A stretch of 23,207 bases of DNA. Origin: an uncultured Ruminococcus sp. Lineage in GTDB: Bacteria > Bacillota > Clostridia > Lachnospirales > Lachnospiraceae. Location: assembly GCA_900541505.1 (NCBI GenBank), contig UQKK01000046.1:1-23207 (forward strand). The letters run 5' to 3'. Below the pieces are notes generated by a model. It made no database searches, was not told where the DNA came from, and saw only the letters and a program-made list of their open reading frames with translations. Numbering within the stretch: position 1 is the first letter of the stretch; every line of letters begins with the position of its first letter. Both the position numbers and the translations under genes were made by a program. Shown here in pieces: positions 1 to 7,355 of this stretch.

Positions 1-650
1 ACCTTAACCATTCTCCCGTAATTCTGACGGATACTCTCTGCGGTCACACGGGCCAGATTGGTCCGCATATCCGCAAGTGTCAAAAGAACACCATCCACCT
101 TCAACGCCGGATTGATCTGTCTTTGTACCTTCCCGATTGTTTTCATAAGCTGTGTCATTCCCTTTGCCGGAAGATACTGGGCCTGCACCGGAACAATTAC
201 ACTGTCGGACGCTGCCAGTGCATTGATCGTCAGCATACCCAAACTCGGCATACAGTCGATTAACACATAGTCGTATCCGCTTTTTACTTCGTTCAGGTAA
301 TTTTTCAGCGTCAGTTCCCGGCTCATGGCATTGACAAGCATAACTTCCAGTCCCGCCAGTTCGATATTGGACGGGATCAGATCAACGCCTTCCTCATGGT
401 GCAAAATCCCGGCGTGGCTATCCATTTCCCGGTCAGCCACAATCTCTTCTAACTGTGTGGCAAGTGTCACAGAAAGGTTATCCTGCTCCGGCCATCCCAG
501 TGAAGTTGTCAGATCTCCCTGCGGATCAGCGTCCACCAGAAGGACCTTTTTCCCTTCTCTGGCAAGCCCGGTCCCTAAATTGACGGTGGTAGTGGTTTTC
601 CCTGTTCCGCCTTTCTGGTTGGCAATCGCAATTACTTTGCAATTCGCCAT
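1..650 (-). CDS. parA: ParA/Soj-family partition ATPase (3' end outside window)
   Basis: The reading frame opens at an ATG at 650-648 and runs off the left edge, giving about 216 residues. It begins MANCKVIAIANQKGGTGKTT, which contains the deviant Walker A (KGGTGKT) of ParA/MinD ATPases at about residues 13-19. The Walker A-prime region (VLLVDADPQGDLT) and the later VLIDCMPSLG segment also fit ParA. An AGGAGG-type ribosome binding site lies 8 nt upstream of the ATG. ParA proteins bind DNA non-specifically as ATP dimers and segregate plasmids, chromosomes or excised integrative elements together with ParB. In Clostridia a ParA beside cargo genes is typical of integrative conjugative elements. 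I infer that this gene belongs to an element extending left of the window; no ParB or relaxase is visible here to confirm it. Confidence 0.93.
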   Translation of the reverse strand, partial: MANCKVIAIANQKGGTGKTTTTVNLGTGLAREGKKVLLVDADPQGDLTTSLGWPEQDNLSVTLATQLEEIVADREMDSHAGILHHEEGVDLIPSNIELAGLEVMLVNAMSRELTLKNYLNEVKSGYDYVLIDCMPSLGMLTINALAASDSVIVPVQAQYLPAKGMTQLMKTIGKVQRQINPALKVDGVLLTLADMRTNLARVTAESIRQNYGRMVK

Positions 651-677
651 AATGGTTCCCTCCTTTCCTAAAATTTA

Positions 678-709
678 ATAGCCATCTTCCTGTGTGGGGA
701 AATGGCTAT
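678..709. promoter_or_regulatory. Long hairpin upstream of parA
   Basis: A perfect 8-bp inverted repeat (ATAGCCAT at 678-685, ATGGCTAT at 702-709) encloses a second inner pairing of TTCC with GGAA. It lies 28 bp upstream of the parA start, inside the expected leader. It could be an operator for ParA autoregulation or an RNA hairpin. There is no run of T beyond it to make it a terminator on the minus strand. Confidence 0.45.
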
Positions 710-726
710 GTATAAAAATGGGCATG

Positions 727-767
727 AAAAAAGCCGGATGATTTTCGTAATTGAAAACCTTCCGGCT
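727..767 (-). terminator. Rho-independent terminator between the wHTH gene and parA
   Basis: On the minus strand the stem AGCCGGA (767-761) pairs with TCCGGCT (738-732), extended inward by GGTTTTC with GAAAATC, and six T follow. It would stop transcripts arriving from the 923-3715 gene group and so insulate parA. Confidence 0.8.
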
Positions 768-922
768 ATGTAAAATTACATAATAGAAATAGCACTATGA
801 AATTTCAAAGTACAGAGATACCATTTATCATTATTATATCGGATAGCTCCATCTGACTCAATGTATCCGAACTAATCAACACACCGGCTTACAAAAATGA
901 TACAATCAGACTGCTTTTTATC

Positions 923-1285
923 CTACTTAGCCTGGAAACAATATCCCACTTCACGCACACACCGGATCTCAAATTGCCGATCCGGGCAGGCTTTGTATAG
1001 TTTTTCTTTTAATTTACATACATGGGAACCAATCGTGTTGTTTTCTATATCCTGCACATAATTGCCCCATATCTTTTGATAAATCTGTTCGTATGTAAGA
1101 ACCCTTCCTTCATTGACAGCGAAATAACACAACAAGTTATATTCTTTTGCAGTTAGAGATACTTCCTGTTTCCCGCAATATACCTTTCTTTGATCCGAAA
1201 GTATTTCAAGATCGGGAATAGATATTATGTGTGCGTAGTCTATTTCATATTTTTGAAAATCTGGATATTTACGAAACACTTCCAT
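923..1285 (-). CDS. Winged-helix OmpR/PhoB-type regulator without a receiver domain (5' end uncertain)
   Basis: Residues ~22-120 form a Trans_reg_C winged helix: the strand segment PDLEILSDQRKVYC, then SLTAKEYNLLCYFAVNEGRVLTYEQIYQKIWG, the recognition-helix region TIGSHVCKLKEKLY and the terminal hairpin CVREVGYCF. There is no phospho-acceptor domain. The same frame stays open and protein-like upstream of this ATG to about 1400 (residues such as GRLLVVEFKDNEIRPFDEI), but it has no ATG and no good ribosome binding site there. The original start may therefore have been lost, or a rare start codon is used. A similar C-terminus survives as a fragment at 3970-3999. The gene sits downstream of the sigma/lipoprotein group and just before a terminator. 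I infer DNA binding without phosphorelay control; the target is unknown. Confidence 0.72.
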   Translation of the reverse strand: MEVFRKYPDFQKYEIDYAHIISIPDLEILSDQRKVYCGKQEVSLTAKEYNLLCYFAVNEGRVLTYEQIYQKIWGNYVQDIENNTIGSHVCKLKEKLYKACPDRQFEIRCVREVGYCFQAK

Positions 1286-1417
1286 AATTTCATCAAACGG
1301 ACGTATTTCATTATCCTTAAATTCTACAACTAATAAACGTCCTATATCATTTCCCTTCTTTCTACTATTCTGAGTTTTATAAAAACGTAGTATATGTATA
1401 GTATTTTTTTGATATAA

Positions 1418-1900
1418 TCATTGTACATAAATTATGTTATTTTCACTAGCAGGTACCAAATAGTCTATTTTATTAGTAATGTCCACATAATTCCCATCTT
1501 CATCAAAAACAAAGAACGCATAATTTCCGCTATCTTTTAATTCAAGTTCTTCATCTTTATTCTCAAAAGTGATCGTTTTATAGAGTTCATTATAATAATA
1601 TACGCAGATTGTATCAGGTGAATCAATTTCATCAAGTAACATTTCCGATTCCAACGTTACAAGTGTTTCCTCCGAAAAAAAAGCTCCTAAAGAATATGTT
1701 CTATATACGCCGTCATGTATAGATGATTCTATATTTTCCAACTCACATATATATCCTGGTATTTTCGTCTTATTTTCTGAAGAAGAGACATCTTTAATGA
1801 TTGGTTTTGTATTGTCACAATAATTTCCGACTGCAGTGCAACCAAAAAGGGGAAAAAAACTCAAAGATATACCCGCCATATACATTGCTTTTCTTTTCAT
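1418..1900 (-). CDS. Small lipoprotein of unknown function
   Basis: This 160-residue protein starts with a positively charged end (MKRK), a hydrophobic stretch and a lipobox-like FFPLFGC at residues 15-21. It should be exported and lipid-anchored on the outer face of the membrane through Cys21. The mature part is acidic (many Glu and Asp, for example ENKDEELELKDSGNY) with no domain I recognise. It follows the SH3-like exported protein, and the sigma/anti-sigma pair lies further upstream in the same direction, so a role at the cell envelope under that sigma factor is plausible. The 130-bp gap before it contains no clear terminator. I do not recognise a family. Confidence 0.72.
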   Translation of the reverse strand: MKRKAMYMAGISLSFFPLFGCTAVGNYCDNTKPIIKDVSSSENKTKIPGYICELENIESSIHDGVYRTYSLGAFFSEETLVTLESEMLLDEIDSPDTICVYYYNELYKTITFENKDEELELKDSGNYAFFVFDEDGNYVDITNKIDYLVPASENNIIYVQ

Positions 1901-2030
1901 ATTATCCCACCTTTCATTGTCTGGCTATACAATAAAATTATATCTCGATAAAATGCTGATTCGACTTCAACACCCCATTATCTTTATAAAGAACATTCTG
2001 ACCAATCCTATTATAATAACCGTCCATAAA

Positions 2031-2660
2031 TTACTGAATAAATTTTAGTGTATTGAAATCAATCTCCGGCACATCCGCTTTATTTCTATTTATATCTATT
2101 GAAGCTCTCAAATAGATATAATCGTTTACAATCCAACCCGGATACCCAATAGAACTATCTACAACTTCCCACCAAATATAATTTTCATTCAAGGAATAAT
2201 TGTTATTTAAGAGTACCCAATCTTGGCTTGATTCATGCAAAAATCCATTAACGACAGCGGATGTTAATGATGTTTTTCTCAGCCTGACATCATTTTCTTT
2301 TACATATGCCAAGTAATATGCTTTAGACTGCATAAGTACTTTTACATCCGGGTTCTCCGTCCATATTTTAGCAATTTCATTTTGATCTTTGATAATCTCA
2401 AGTTCAGCAAACGGCTCATTTTGTTCTAAATACTTTTTTACTTTTGGATTGTCCGATGTGATTTTTGAAATTTCTTTTTTATCTGTAATTACTTGAAGTC
2501 TAGCCAATGGTTCTTTTTTATCCACAGTCTCTGAAATATTATTCTTTTTTATTGATATATTATTCACTGTGTTTGGTTCTGCCGTATCAGATGCAAATAC
2601 TATTGCCGTTCCTGATAAAAGAATCGCACTACATAACAATATTCCTATTATTTTTTTCAT
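2031..2660 (-). CDS. Exported protein with two N-terminal repeats and an SH3-like domain
   Basis: This 209-residue protein has a clear signal peptide (residues 1-24, MKKIIGILLC... ending VFASD). Two diverged repeats of about 32 residues follow, one starting EPLARLQVITDKKEISKI and the next EPFAELEIIKDQNEIAKI, each ending near NPxVK. From about residue 120 the pattern VRLRKTS...VVNGFLH...WVLL...WWEVVD...GYPGWIVNDYI matches bacterial SH3 domains, which often bind cell wall. It starts 4 nt after the membrane protein at 2665-3264, so the two are cotranscribed. I infer an envelope-associated protein. Binding partner and purpose are not evident from sequence. Confidence 0.75.
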   Translation of the reverse strand: MKKIIGILLCSAILLSGTAIVFASDTAEPNTVNNISIKKNNISETVDKKEPLARLQVITDKKEISKITSDNPKVKKYLEQNEPFAELEIIKDQNEIAKIWTENPDVKVLMQSKAYYLAYVKENDVRLRKTSLTSAVVNGFLHESSQDWVLLNNNYSLNENYIWWEVVDSSIGYPGWIVNDYIYLRASIDINRNKADVPEIDFNTLKFIQ

Positions 2661-2664
2661 CTCA

Positions 2665-3264
2665 TTAATTACCTCCTTCGTTTTCTAACAATTCAATATA
2701 AGTACCTGTTTCCTCCCTTTCTAACTGCAAATAAATATCTTCCGCCTTTTCTCCTTTATACACTCGTATTTTCAATATCGAACTATTAGTTTTGTTAATT
2801 TGAATATCACTACCATCTCCATCTGTTATTTTCCCCGGCAAAAATCCGTCTGGTACCCAATATATGGTATCTCCATTTACAAAAATATTTTCTGCATAAG
2901 AATTTTCTAATCCATCTATCACTTCAAATCGTTCATTTTTTCTATGGGAGATTTGTATCGTATATCCCTTCCCTAATGGGGTCATTTCCTCTATAAGACT
3001 AACTTTCTCACCTTCTTTTAATTGTACCATTCCTTCTTTTCCGGAAGCATATACCACTGTATAATTCAAATTGTGAAAAGTAGTACATAAACAGATTAAA
3101 AGTATTACAGCTATAAATGTCATAGAATACCTTTTTCTCGTTCTTTTCTTAATTCTCATGCCATATTTTTTTTGACATTCCTCATATAATTCTTTCTCTT
3201 CACCAAATGAAATATCTTTTGCTAAATCTGACATCTTATCGAAAACCAAATTATCACTCCTCAT
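2665..3264 (-). CDS. Membrane anti-sigma-like protein
   Basis: The protein has a short cytoplasmic N-terminal segment (MSDLAKDISFGEEKELYEEC...), a basic stretch (KKRTRKRYSMT), one transmembrane helix (about TFIAVILLICLCTTF) and an extracellular domain of about 130 residues ending LENEGGN. It follows the ECF sigma gene with an 11-nt overlap, the usual place for an anti-sigma factor. Two starts compete in the same frame: the ATG at 3264-3262, and a TTG at 3249-3247. The TTG has a strong GAGGAG six bases upstream and lies immediately past the sigma stop codon at 3256-3254, so it may be the real one. No zinc-binding anti-sigma motif is visible. The anti-sigma role rests on position and topology, not on a recognised domain. 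Confidence 0.7.
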   Translation of the reverse strand: MRSDNLVFDKMSDLAKDISFGEEKELYEECQKKYGMRIKKRTRKRYSMTFIAVILLICLCTTFHNLNYTVVYASGKEGMVQLKEGEKVSLIEEMTPLGKGYTIQISHRKNERFEVIDGLENSYAENIFVNGDTIYWVPDGFLPGKITDGDGSDIQINKTNSSILKIRVYKGEKAEDIYLQLEREETGTYIELLENEGGN

Positions 3265-3715
3265 ACATTTTTTTATAATTTTTCCTTGCTCTCTCAAGTC
3301 TCTTTTTGACAGCACTTTCACTAATTTTCAAGATTTCCTTTATTTCTTTACATGAGTAACCCTCAATATAATATAAAATCAATATTTCTTTATCTCTACT
3401 TTTCATTTCCATTAGGATATCCATAACTTTGTTTTCCTCACTACTATGATACTTTTCTGTAAGTTCTTCATAGTTAATATGTGGATGTAATTTATGAAAT
3501 CTCAGCATGTTTTTACAAATATTGATATTTACTCTGATCAGCCATGCCTTTTCATATTCATTGGTGCCAAATCTCTTATTTGATAGCATGTACTTCAAAA
3601 ACGTTTCTTGAACCGCATCATTAGCATCAAATTTGTTTCCCAACATCAAGCTTGATATTTTATACAAAGTTGGACTATATAAAGAGAATATCTCTTTAAT
3701 GTGATCACTATTCAT
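3254..3715 (-). CDS. ECF-type RNA polymerase sigma factor
   Basis: The product has about 153 residues from the ATG at 3715. Region 2 is visible in IFSLYSPTLYKISSLMLGNKFDANDAVQETFLKYM, with the DAxDAVQETF core-binding signature, followed by EYEKAWLIRVNINICKN. Region 4 is in RDKEILILYYIEGYSCKEIKEILKISESAVKKRLERARK, a typical helix-turn-helix for the -35 element. The frame also extends seven codons up to a TTG at 3736, but the AAGGAG motif then falls inside the gene, so I prefer the ATG although the spacing (12 nt) is long. The sigma stop overlaps the start of the next gene. I infer that it directs transcription of its own group, including the exported SH3-like protein and the lipoprotein. Confidence 0.85.
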   Translation of the reverse strand: MNSDHIKEIFSLYSPTLYKISSLMLGNKFDANDAVQETFLKYMLSNKRFGTNEYEKAWLIRVNINICKNMLRFHKLHPHINYEELTEKYHSSEENKVMDILMEMKSRDKEILILYYIEGYSCKEIKEILKISESAVKKRLERARKNYKKMYEE

Positions 3716-3969
3716 CCGTTTATTTTTCTCCTTCAATAATAATACACATACTATATGCCAATGGTGACTTTAAAAAAATATAAATGAGTAGATCTCTTCA
3801 GACTGCTTTCTTTATTTTTCTCATTCACATGTGAAACGACATCTTACTTTATTACATATAAGCATTGCAGCAACACATGTTAAACTACAATACACCTACA
3901 TTTCTGTAAAAAGCACAATTATAGCAACCAAAAAGTAGCACAACCAAACAAGATCAGACTACTTTTACC

Positions 3970-3999
3970 CTACTTAGTTTCGAAACAATATCCTACTTG
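3970..3999 (-). pseudogene. 3' remnant of a second winged-helix regulator gene
   Basis: On the minus strand the codons read Q V G Y C F E T K stop, matching the EVGYCFQAK stop that ends the regulator at 923-1285. The homology continues past the stop codon (TAGGGTAAAAGTAGTCTGAT here, TAGGATAAAAAGCAGTCTGAT there). Only the tail of the gene is present, joined directly to the broken toxN. The rest of the stretch 3716-3969 is AT-rich, and I see no gene in it; it should hold the sigma operon promoter. Confidence 0.65.
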
Positions 4000-4069
4000 C
4001 ATATCTTCTTTGTATCATATCAAAAAATTCATCTTTGATATGATAAGAGTATCCCTGTTTTATTTCCAT
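3974..4069 (-). pseudogene. Truncated ToxN/CptN-family type III toxin (N-terminal ~20 codons)
   Basis: An ATG at 4069-4067 with an ideal AAGGAG five bases upstream opens a 31-codon frame. Its first part, MEIKQGYSYHIKDEFFDMIQ, resembles the N-terminus of Firmicutes ToxN/AbiQ-like endoribonucleases as I recall them. From about codon 21 the sequence becomes the 3' end of a winged-helix gene read in another frame, and it stops at 3976-3974. The toxin core that would cut RNA is missing, so no activity is expected. Upstream, in the arrangement that defines type III systems, lie a terminator and tandem RNA repeats. The identification rests on this arrangement plus the short N-terminal match. Confidence 0.62.
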
Positions 4070-4083
4070 TTTTTCTCCTTATG

Positions 4084-4114
4084 AAAAATCCCCATCATTG
4101 ACTGACGGGGATTT
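4084..4114 (-). terminator. Terminator between antitoxin RNA repeats and toxN start
   Basis: The stem AAATCCCC (minus strand 4114-4107) pairs with GGGGATTT (4093-4086), with further pairing GTC/GAT inward, and a T run follows. In type III toxin-antitoxin loci a leaky terminator at exactly this place sets the ratio of antitoxin RNA to toxin mRNA. It lies 15 bp upstream of the toxN start codon. Confidence 0.8.
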
Positions 4115-4264
4115 ATTTACGCACTATACTATTTGTATCCCACCTATATAGCAAGTGGCATTTTCATACCGAATCATTTATATCCCACACCATCGGCAAG
4201 TGGCAAAAATACTCGTTATACATCTTGTACCCCGTCGTATAACAAACGGCAAACATTTACTTCT
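4084..4264 (-). ncRNA. Type III antitoxin RNA (ToxI/CptI-like), three repeats
   Basis: Three related units occur at 4136-4160, 4181-4205 and 4228-4250, starting 45 and 47 nt apart, which is about the repeat length I recall for CptI antitoxins. Read on the plus strand each is TAYCCC, a variable 7-10 nt and then (G/A)CAA-stem-CA. The four paired bases covary: CCAC with GTGG in units 1 and 2, CCGT with ACGG in unit 3. This is evidence for selected RNA structure. The array lies between a promoter (4271-4298) and a terminator (4084-4114) and is transcribed towards the toxN remnant. In type III systems the toxin cuts this precursor into single-repeat pseudoknots that inhibit it. Here the toxin is broken, so the RNA is an orphan. 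Confidence 0.62.
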
Positions 4265-4270
4265 ATACAT

Positions 4271-4298
4271 AGTATGGCAAAAACTCTAAAAAAAGCAA
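4271..4298 (-). promoter_or_regulatory. Candidate promoter of the antitoxin RNA
   Basis: On the minus strand, TTGCTT (4298-4293) and CATACT (4276-4271) are 16 bp apart, placing the transcript start near 4264, just ahead of the first repeat. The match to consensus is moderate. Confidence 0.4.
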
Positions 4299-4412
4299 GT
4301 CAGAATTTTTCCGTGTTTCAACCAGCATACTATGTACCTATATTATATTACGCAACTACTCATTCTATGCTACTGCACTTTCTATATCTATTCTCATTAC
4401 GAATTTTTCCTG

Positions 4413-4540
4413 CAAAAAGTCACAAAATCCTTTTGTCCACATGATATCATCCAGTCTATTCCGTCCTGTTCCCTCCACAAAATATGGACAAATCAGAGTC
4501 AAATAACACCAGATATCCCCCATTTTCCTGCCCCGGCACA
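4413..4540. repeat. Conserved element end, copy 1 (adjoins uvrB fragment 1)
   Basis: This stretch of about 128 bp is homologous to 7228-7355 and 9737-9864. Shared landmarks in order are CACAAAATC-N-TTTTGTCC (a near-palindrome), a TCC(A/G)-rich block, AAAATATGGAC, a CAG...CAAATA.CAC block and CCCCGGCACACTAGGAGAC running into the uvrB fragment. It is the most diverged of the three. I interpret it as the terminal recombinase-recognition region of the left-hand element. Confidence 0.7.
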
Positions 4541-4813
4541 CTAGGAGACGAAATATTCTACAGAATTATCCGGGAAAAATTCTTTAAATTCTCCGTACAA
4601 CTGAGCTGCCAGTGTCTTGTTATGTGCTATGATAAGCGTTGGTTTATTCAACTGCTGGATGACGTTCGCCATCGTAAAGGTTTTACCGGAGCCGGTGACG
4701 CCAAGCAGTGTCTGGCACTGGTTGCCTTCCTTGAAGCCACGGACAAGCTCATCGATAGCCTGGGGCTGATCACCTGTGGGGGCGTATTCTGATACTAATT
4801 CAAAATGATCCAT
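4541..4813 (-). pseudogene. uvrB: uvrB 5' fragment, copy 1 (codons 1-90)
   Basis: Ninety residues match the N-terminus of UvrB, the DNA-loading subunit of nucleotide excision repair. Visible parts are MDHFELVSEYAPTGDQPQAI, the Walker A GVTGSGKT and the segment HNKTLAAQLYGEFKEFFP. The frame ends in TAG immediately after EYFVS, where normal UvrB continues YYDYYQPEAY, so all helicase motifs after Walker A are missing. There is no uvrB promoter. The ATG lies 30 bp after the stop codon of the membrane-protein gene and has its own AGGAG. Nearest the break it is identical to copy 4 for about 95 bp, while its start-proximal half resembles copy 2. I infer an element-borne substitute 5' end that was later displaced by another insertion. 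Confidence 0.88.
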
Positions 4814-4843
4814 AATTGAGTTTCTCCTATCGAAAATATTTAC

Positions 4844-6046
4844 CTATCCTTTACCTTCTGTAGAATTTTTGTATAATAATTCTTTTACTTCCTCTTCATC
4901 AAAAAAAGCTACAATATTTGTTTCCTTTATTCTTCTACATATTTCTTTTCTCTTTAAACCACTCATAATTGCAATATCATCTAGTGTAACATAATTTTTC
5001 TTTTCAGGAAAACAGACGGAGATGTCCTGCTGTTTAGTTCTTTCTTTTTCGTCTTGATCAATACAATCTAAATAAAATTCGTGTTTTAGTTGAAGATTAT
5101 TATTTATATATTCATATAAATGCTGATATATAAACGATACAGACTTTGAATAATCTTCATCAGGATTATACTGTTTGGCATAATCCGCAATTTGCATTTC
5201 ATCATCTATCTCAACATTTCCTTGCACAATTTCATTTTTCAACTTATCGTATGCTAAAGAAATACTCTCTTCATCAGATAAACTTTTTTTAGACTTTATT
5301 TGCATGATTCCTGTCGTCGCAGTGAATCCGAAATTATTTTTGATTCTTTCAAGCATCCTAAGAATATTTCCTCTATTATAATTTTCAAAAATCATAATAG
5401 AGAACGTTAAAATCCATATCTTATTATCATTCGGGGTGATATATATATTCTCTTTATATTTCCGGTAAAATTTTTTAAACTTATTTTTGATATATTCATC
5501 CAACATATTTTCGGTCACAACTGTGTTCTGCCGAAAAATTTTATCAAAAATTTCGGTCACAAATTTAAACACAAGAACTATTATCACCAACCAAAATTCA
5601 TTTACTAATTCAGATAATGGAATGAAAACTTGTTCCGGAACTTTTAAAATTTCTTTTACCAAAAATTGTGCAAACAATATTCCTAATATAATATTAGTAA
5701 ATTCATAAGGAATCGACAATAACTCCTTCCTTTTCAATATAAGACTAATCAAAATTATCCTATATGCATAATAAAAGCAGATATAATAAAATAATTGATT
5801 GGGTGAAACTTCAATCTTTTCTTTATAGCAGAACATATACATAAAAACCAATATAATATTCGGGAACAAAATATTCATTAGAATATTCGTTGACATTGTT
5901 CCATTCCGATCGCCACGAAATGTAAAAACTGCATATCTACTCGCTCCCCCATTTGGCACACTATGTAATACGTTTCCAACCCAAGAGACTAAATGAACTG
6001 TAAACATTGCTACAACAAATAATAATCCATATATACAGTACTCCAT
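4844..6046 (-). CDS. Polytopic membrane protein with a transglycosylase-like motif, cargo of module B
   Basis: This is a 400-residue protein with about five hydrophobic segments in the first 170 residues (approximately 3-22, 53-72, 84-105, 115-135, 150-168) and a soluble C-terminal part. In the soluble part, IMIFENYNRGNILRMLERI followed 25 residues later by TTGIMQIKSKKSLSDEESI recalls lytic transglycosylases, which have a catalytic Glu followed by a G-(L/I)-MQ motif. Glu221 and G246-I-M-Q would be the pair. The C-terminal ~45 residues (VTLDDIAIMSGLKRKEICRRI) look like a small helix-turn-helix. Its neighbours are RhuM upstream and the uvrB fragment 30 bp downstream. A membrane-acting effector is possible. 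I do not recognise the family, and the enzymatic idea rests only on the motif. Confidence 0.7.
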   Translation of the reverse strand: MEYCIYGLLFVVAMFTVHLVSWVGNVLHSVPNGGASRYAVFTFRGDRNGTMSTNILMNILFPNIILVFMYMFCYKEKIEVSPNQLFYYICFYYAYRIILISLILKRKELLSIPYEFTNIILGILFAQFLVKEILKVPEQVFIPLSELVNEFWLVIIVLVFKFVTEIFDKIFRQNTVVTENMLDEYIKNKFKKFYRKYKENIYITPNDNKIWILTFSIMIFENYNRGNILRMLERIKNNFGFTATTGIMQIKSKKSLSDEESISLAYDKLKNEIVQGNVEIDDEMQIADYAKQYNPDEDYSKSVSFIYQHLYEYINNNLQLKHEFYLDCIDQDEKERTKQQDISVCFPEKKNYVTLDDIAIMSGLKRKEICRRIKETNIVAFFDEEEVKELLYKNSTEGKG

Positions 6047-6146
6047 TGTTTTCCCTCTCTCGTATATAACATCAAAAAAATATATATCTGTCCAAGCTAA
6101 ATATCGGTACGTTTCTCAAATCAATTTTCATCTATAAATCATAATA

Positions 6147-7181
6147 TTACTCTTCTAAATCATTTTGCTCTTCCAGTAATACTCGATCAAAATCACTCTG
6201 ATACAACCTATCCTGTTTCACACGATATTTTTCAAACTCGCTGAGCGCGTACTGTTCTGCTATCTCTGCTGAAATGCTTCCTGCATGTGTCAAAATTTCT
6301 TTTTTTGACAGTTTTAGAATCCCTTCAAACTGACCTGCCCAATCTTCCATTGTCATAGGAACTTGTTCTTCTGCTCTCATTTCCGCAAGATCTAAGTAAG
6401 CATTAACAATTCTAGCCATTGCTGATAGTTCCTGTTCCGTCAAATAATTTTTCGCAACTGTTACGTCAAATTTCTGTATTTTCCCATTAGGGGCATCCTT
6501 CCATGTCTGTAAACCCATATGTTTCTTTTCACTATCTGCTCTGTGATAGATCACTTCTGCTGCAGTTTCTCCATGGATTGCCCAGTGTAACTGATTCTGG
6601 ACTCTGGCAAAAAACAATCTGGTTGTTTTAGATTTAGGATCGTAATCAATACTCGTTGCATAAATATCTGTAATTTTTTGGTAAAACCTTCTCTCAGATA
6701 ACCGTATCTCACGAATTCTTTGTAACTGCTCTTCAAAATAGTCTTTTGTAAGAACTGTTCCAAAATTCTTTAACCGTTCATCGTCCATAGTAAAGCCTTT
6801 AATAGTAAACTCTTCTATAATGCCATTGGCCCATTTACGAAACTGAACCGCTCTCGGAGAGTCAACCTTATTTCCTACAGCTATAATTGCTTTCAAATTA
6901 TAGTGATTTGTATTATAACTTTTCCCATCAGAAGCAGTTATTCGAAATTTTCGAATAACTGAATTCTCATCTAATTCCCCATCAACGAATATTTTTTTCA
7001 AATGGTAATTAATCGTATGAGTTTCCACATTATACAGAAGTCCCATCATTTTCTGTGTTAGCCATACATTTTCACCGAAATATACAGCATTCACATCACT
7101 TTCTCCCGTTGCAGTAATAAATGTCAGATATTCCGCCGCCGAGGAACGTACTATTGATATTTCTTTTCTCTTTTTCATCAT
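6147..7181 (-). CDS. RhuM-family protein, cargo of module B
   Basis: About 344 residues with the layout of the Virulence_RhuM family. The N-terminal half holds a Bro-N-like DNA-binding segment: VWLTQKMMGLLYNVETHTINYHLKKIF, then SVIRKFRITASDGKSYNTNHYNLKAIIAVGNKVDSPRAVQFRKWA. The C-terminal half is helical and ends EEQNDLEE. ATG at 7181 or 7178 fits an AAAAGGTG motif; the GTG at 7187 overlaps that motif and is unlikely. RhuM proteins are frequent in mobile islands, and their biochemical role is unsettled. It is the first gene after the right end of its module and is followed, 100 bp on, by the membrane protein. It may be the promoter-proximal gene that also drives the uvrB fragment downstream. 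Confidence 0.87.
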   Translation of the reverse strand: MMKKRKEISIVRSSAAEYLTFITATGESDVNAVYFGENVWLTQKMMGLLYNVETHTINYHLKKIFVDGELDENSVIRKFRITASDGKSYNTNHYNLKAIIAVGNKVDSPRAVQFRKWANGIIEEFTIKGFTMDDERLKNFGTVLTKDYFEEQLQRIREIRLSERRFYQKITDIYATSIDYDPKSKTTRLFFARVQNQLHWAIHGETAAEVIYHRADSEKKHMGLQTWKDAPNGKIQKFDVTVAKNYLTEQELSAMARIVNAYLDLAEMRAEEQVPMTMEDWAGQFEGILKLSKKEILTHAGSISAEIAEQYALSEFEKYRVKQDRLYQSDFDRVLLEEQNDLEE

Positions 7182-7227
7182 TTTCACCTTTTAATTCAAT
7201 ATCTTTATTCATTACGAATTGTTATCA

Positions 7228-7355
7228 CCAAAAGTCACAAAATCATTTTGTCCGTCTAGTGTTATCTAGTCCATCTGATTTCATTTCATCCGTAAAATAT
7301 GGACGAATCAGCACTAAAAAGCACTGGATATTCCTCATTTTTATGCCTCGGCACT
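7228..7355. repeat. Conserved element end, copy 2
   Basis: This copy is closely similar to 9737-9864 along its whole length. It contains CACAAAATCATTTTGTCC with the palindrome CAAAATCATTTTG, then CTAGTGTTAT-N-TAGTCCA, ATGGACGAA-N-CAGCACTAAA, a second AGCACT, TGGATATTCCTCATTTTTA and CTCGGCACTCTAGGAGAC at the break with uvrB. The two direct AGCACT motifs 10 bp apart and the palindrome are candidate recombinase or excisionase sites. Confidence 0.8.

Noticed and set aside
4133..4250. CRISPR array
   Set aside because: The units are only ~25 bp, diverged from each other and just three. Their stems covary, and they sit before a terminator and a toxN-like start, which fits a type III antitoxin RNA better. 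No cas genes are present.
4133..4444. Plus-strand ORF of 103 residues
   Set aside because: It reads through the antitoxin repeats, has no ribosome binding site, and has composition typical of chance translation.
4484..4792. Plus-strand ORFs repeated at 4484, 9808 and 13385
   Set aside because: They recur only because the uvrB fragments recur, and they are antisense readings of them.
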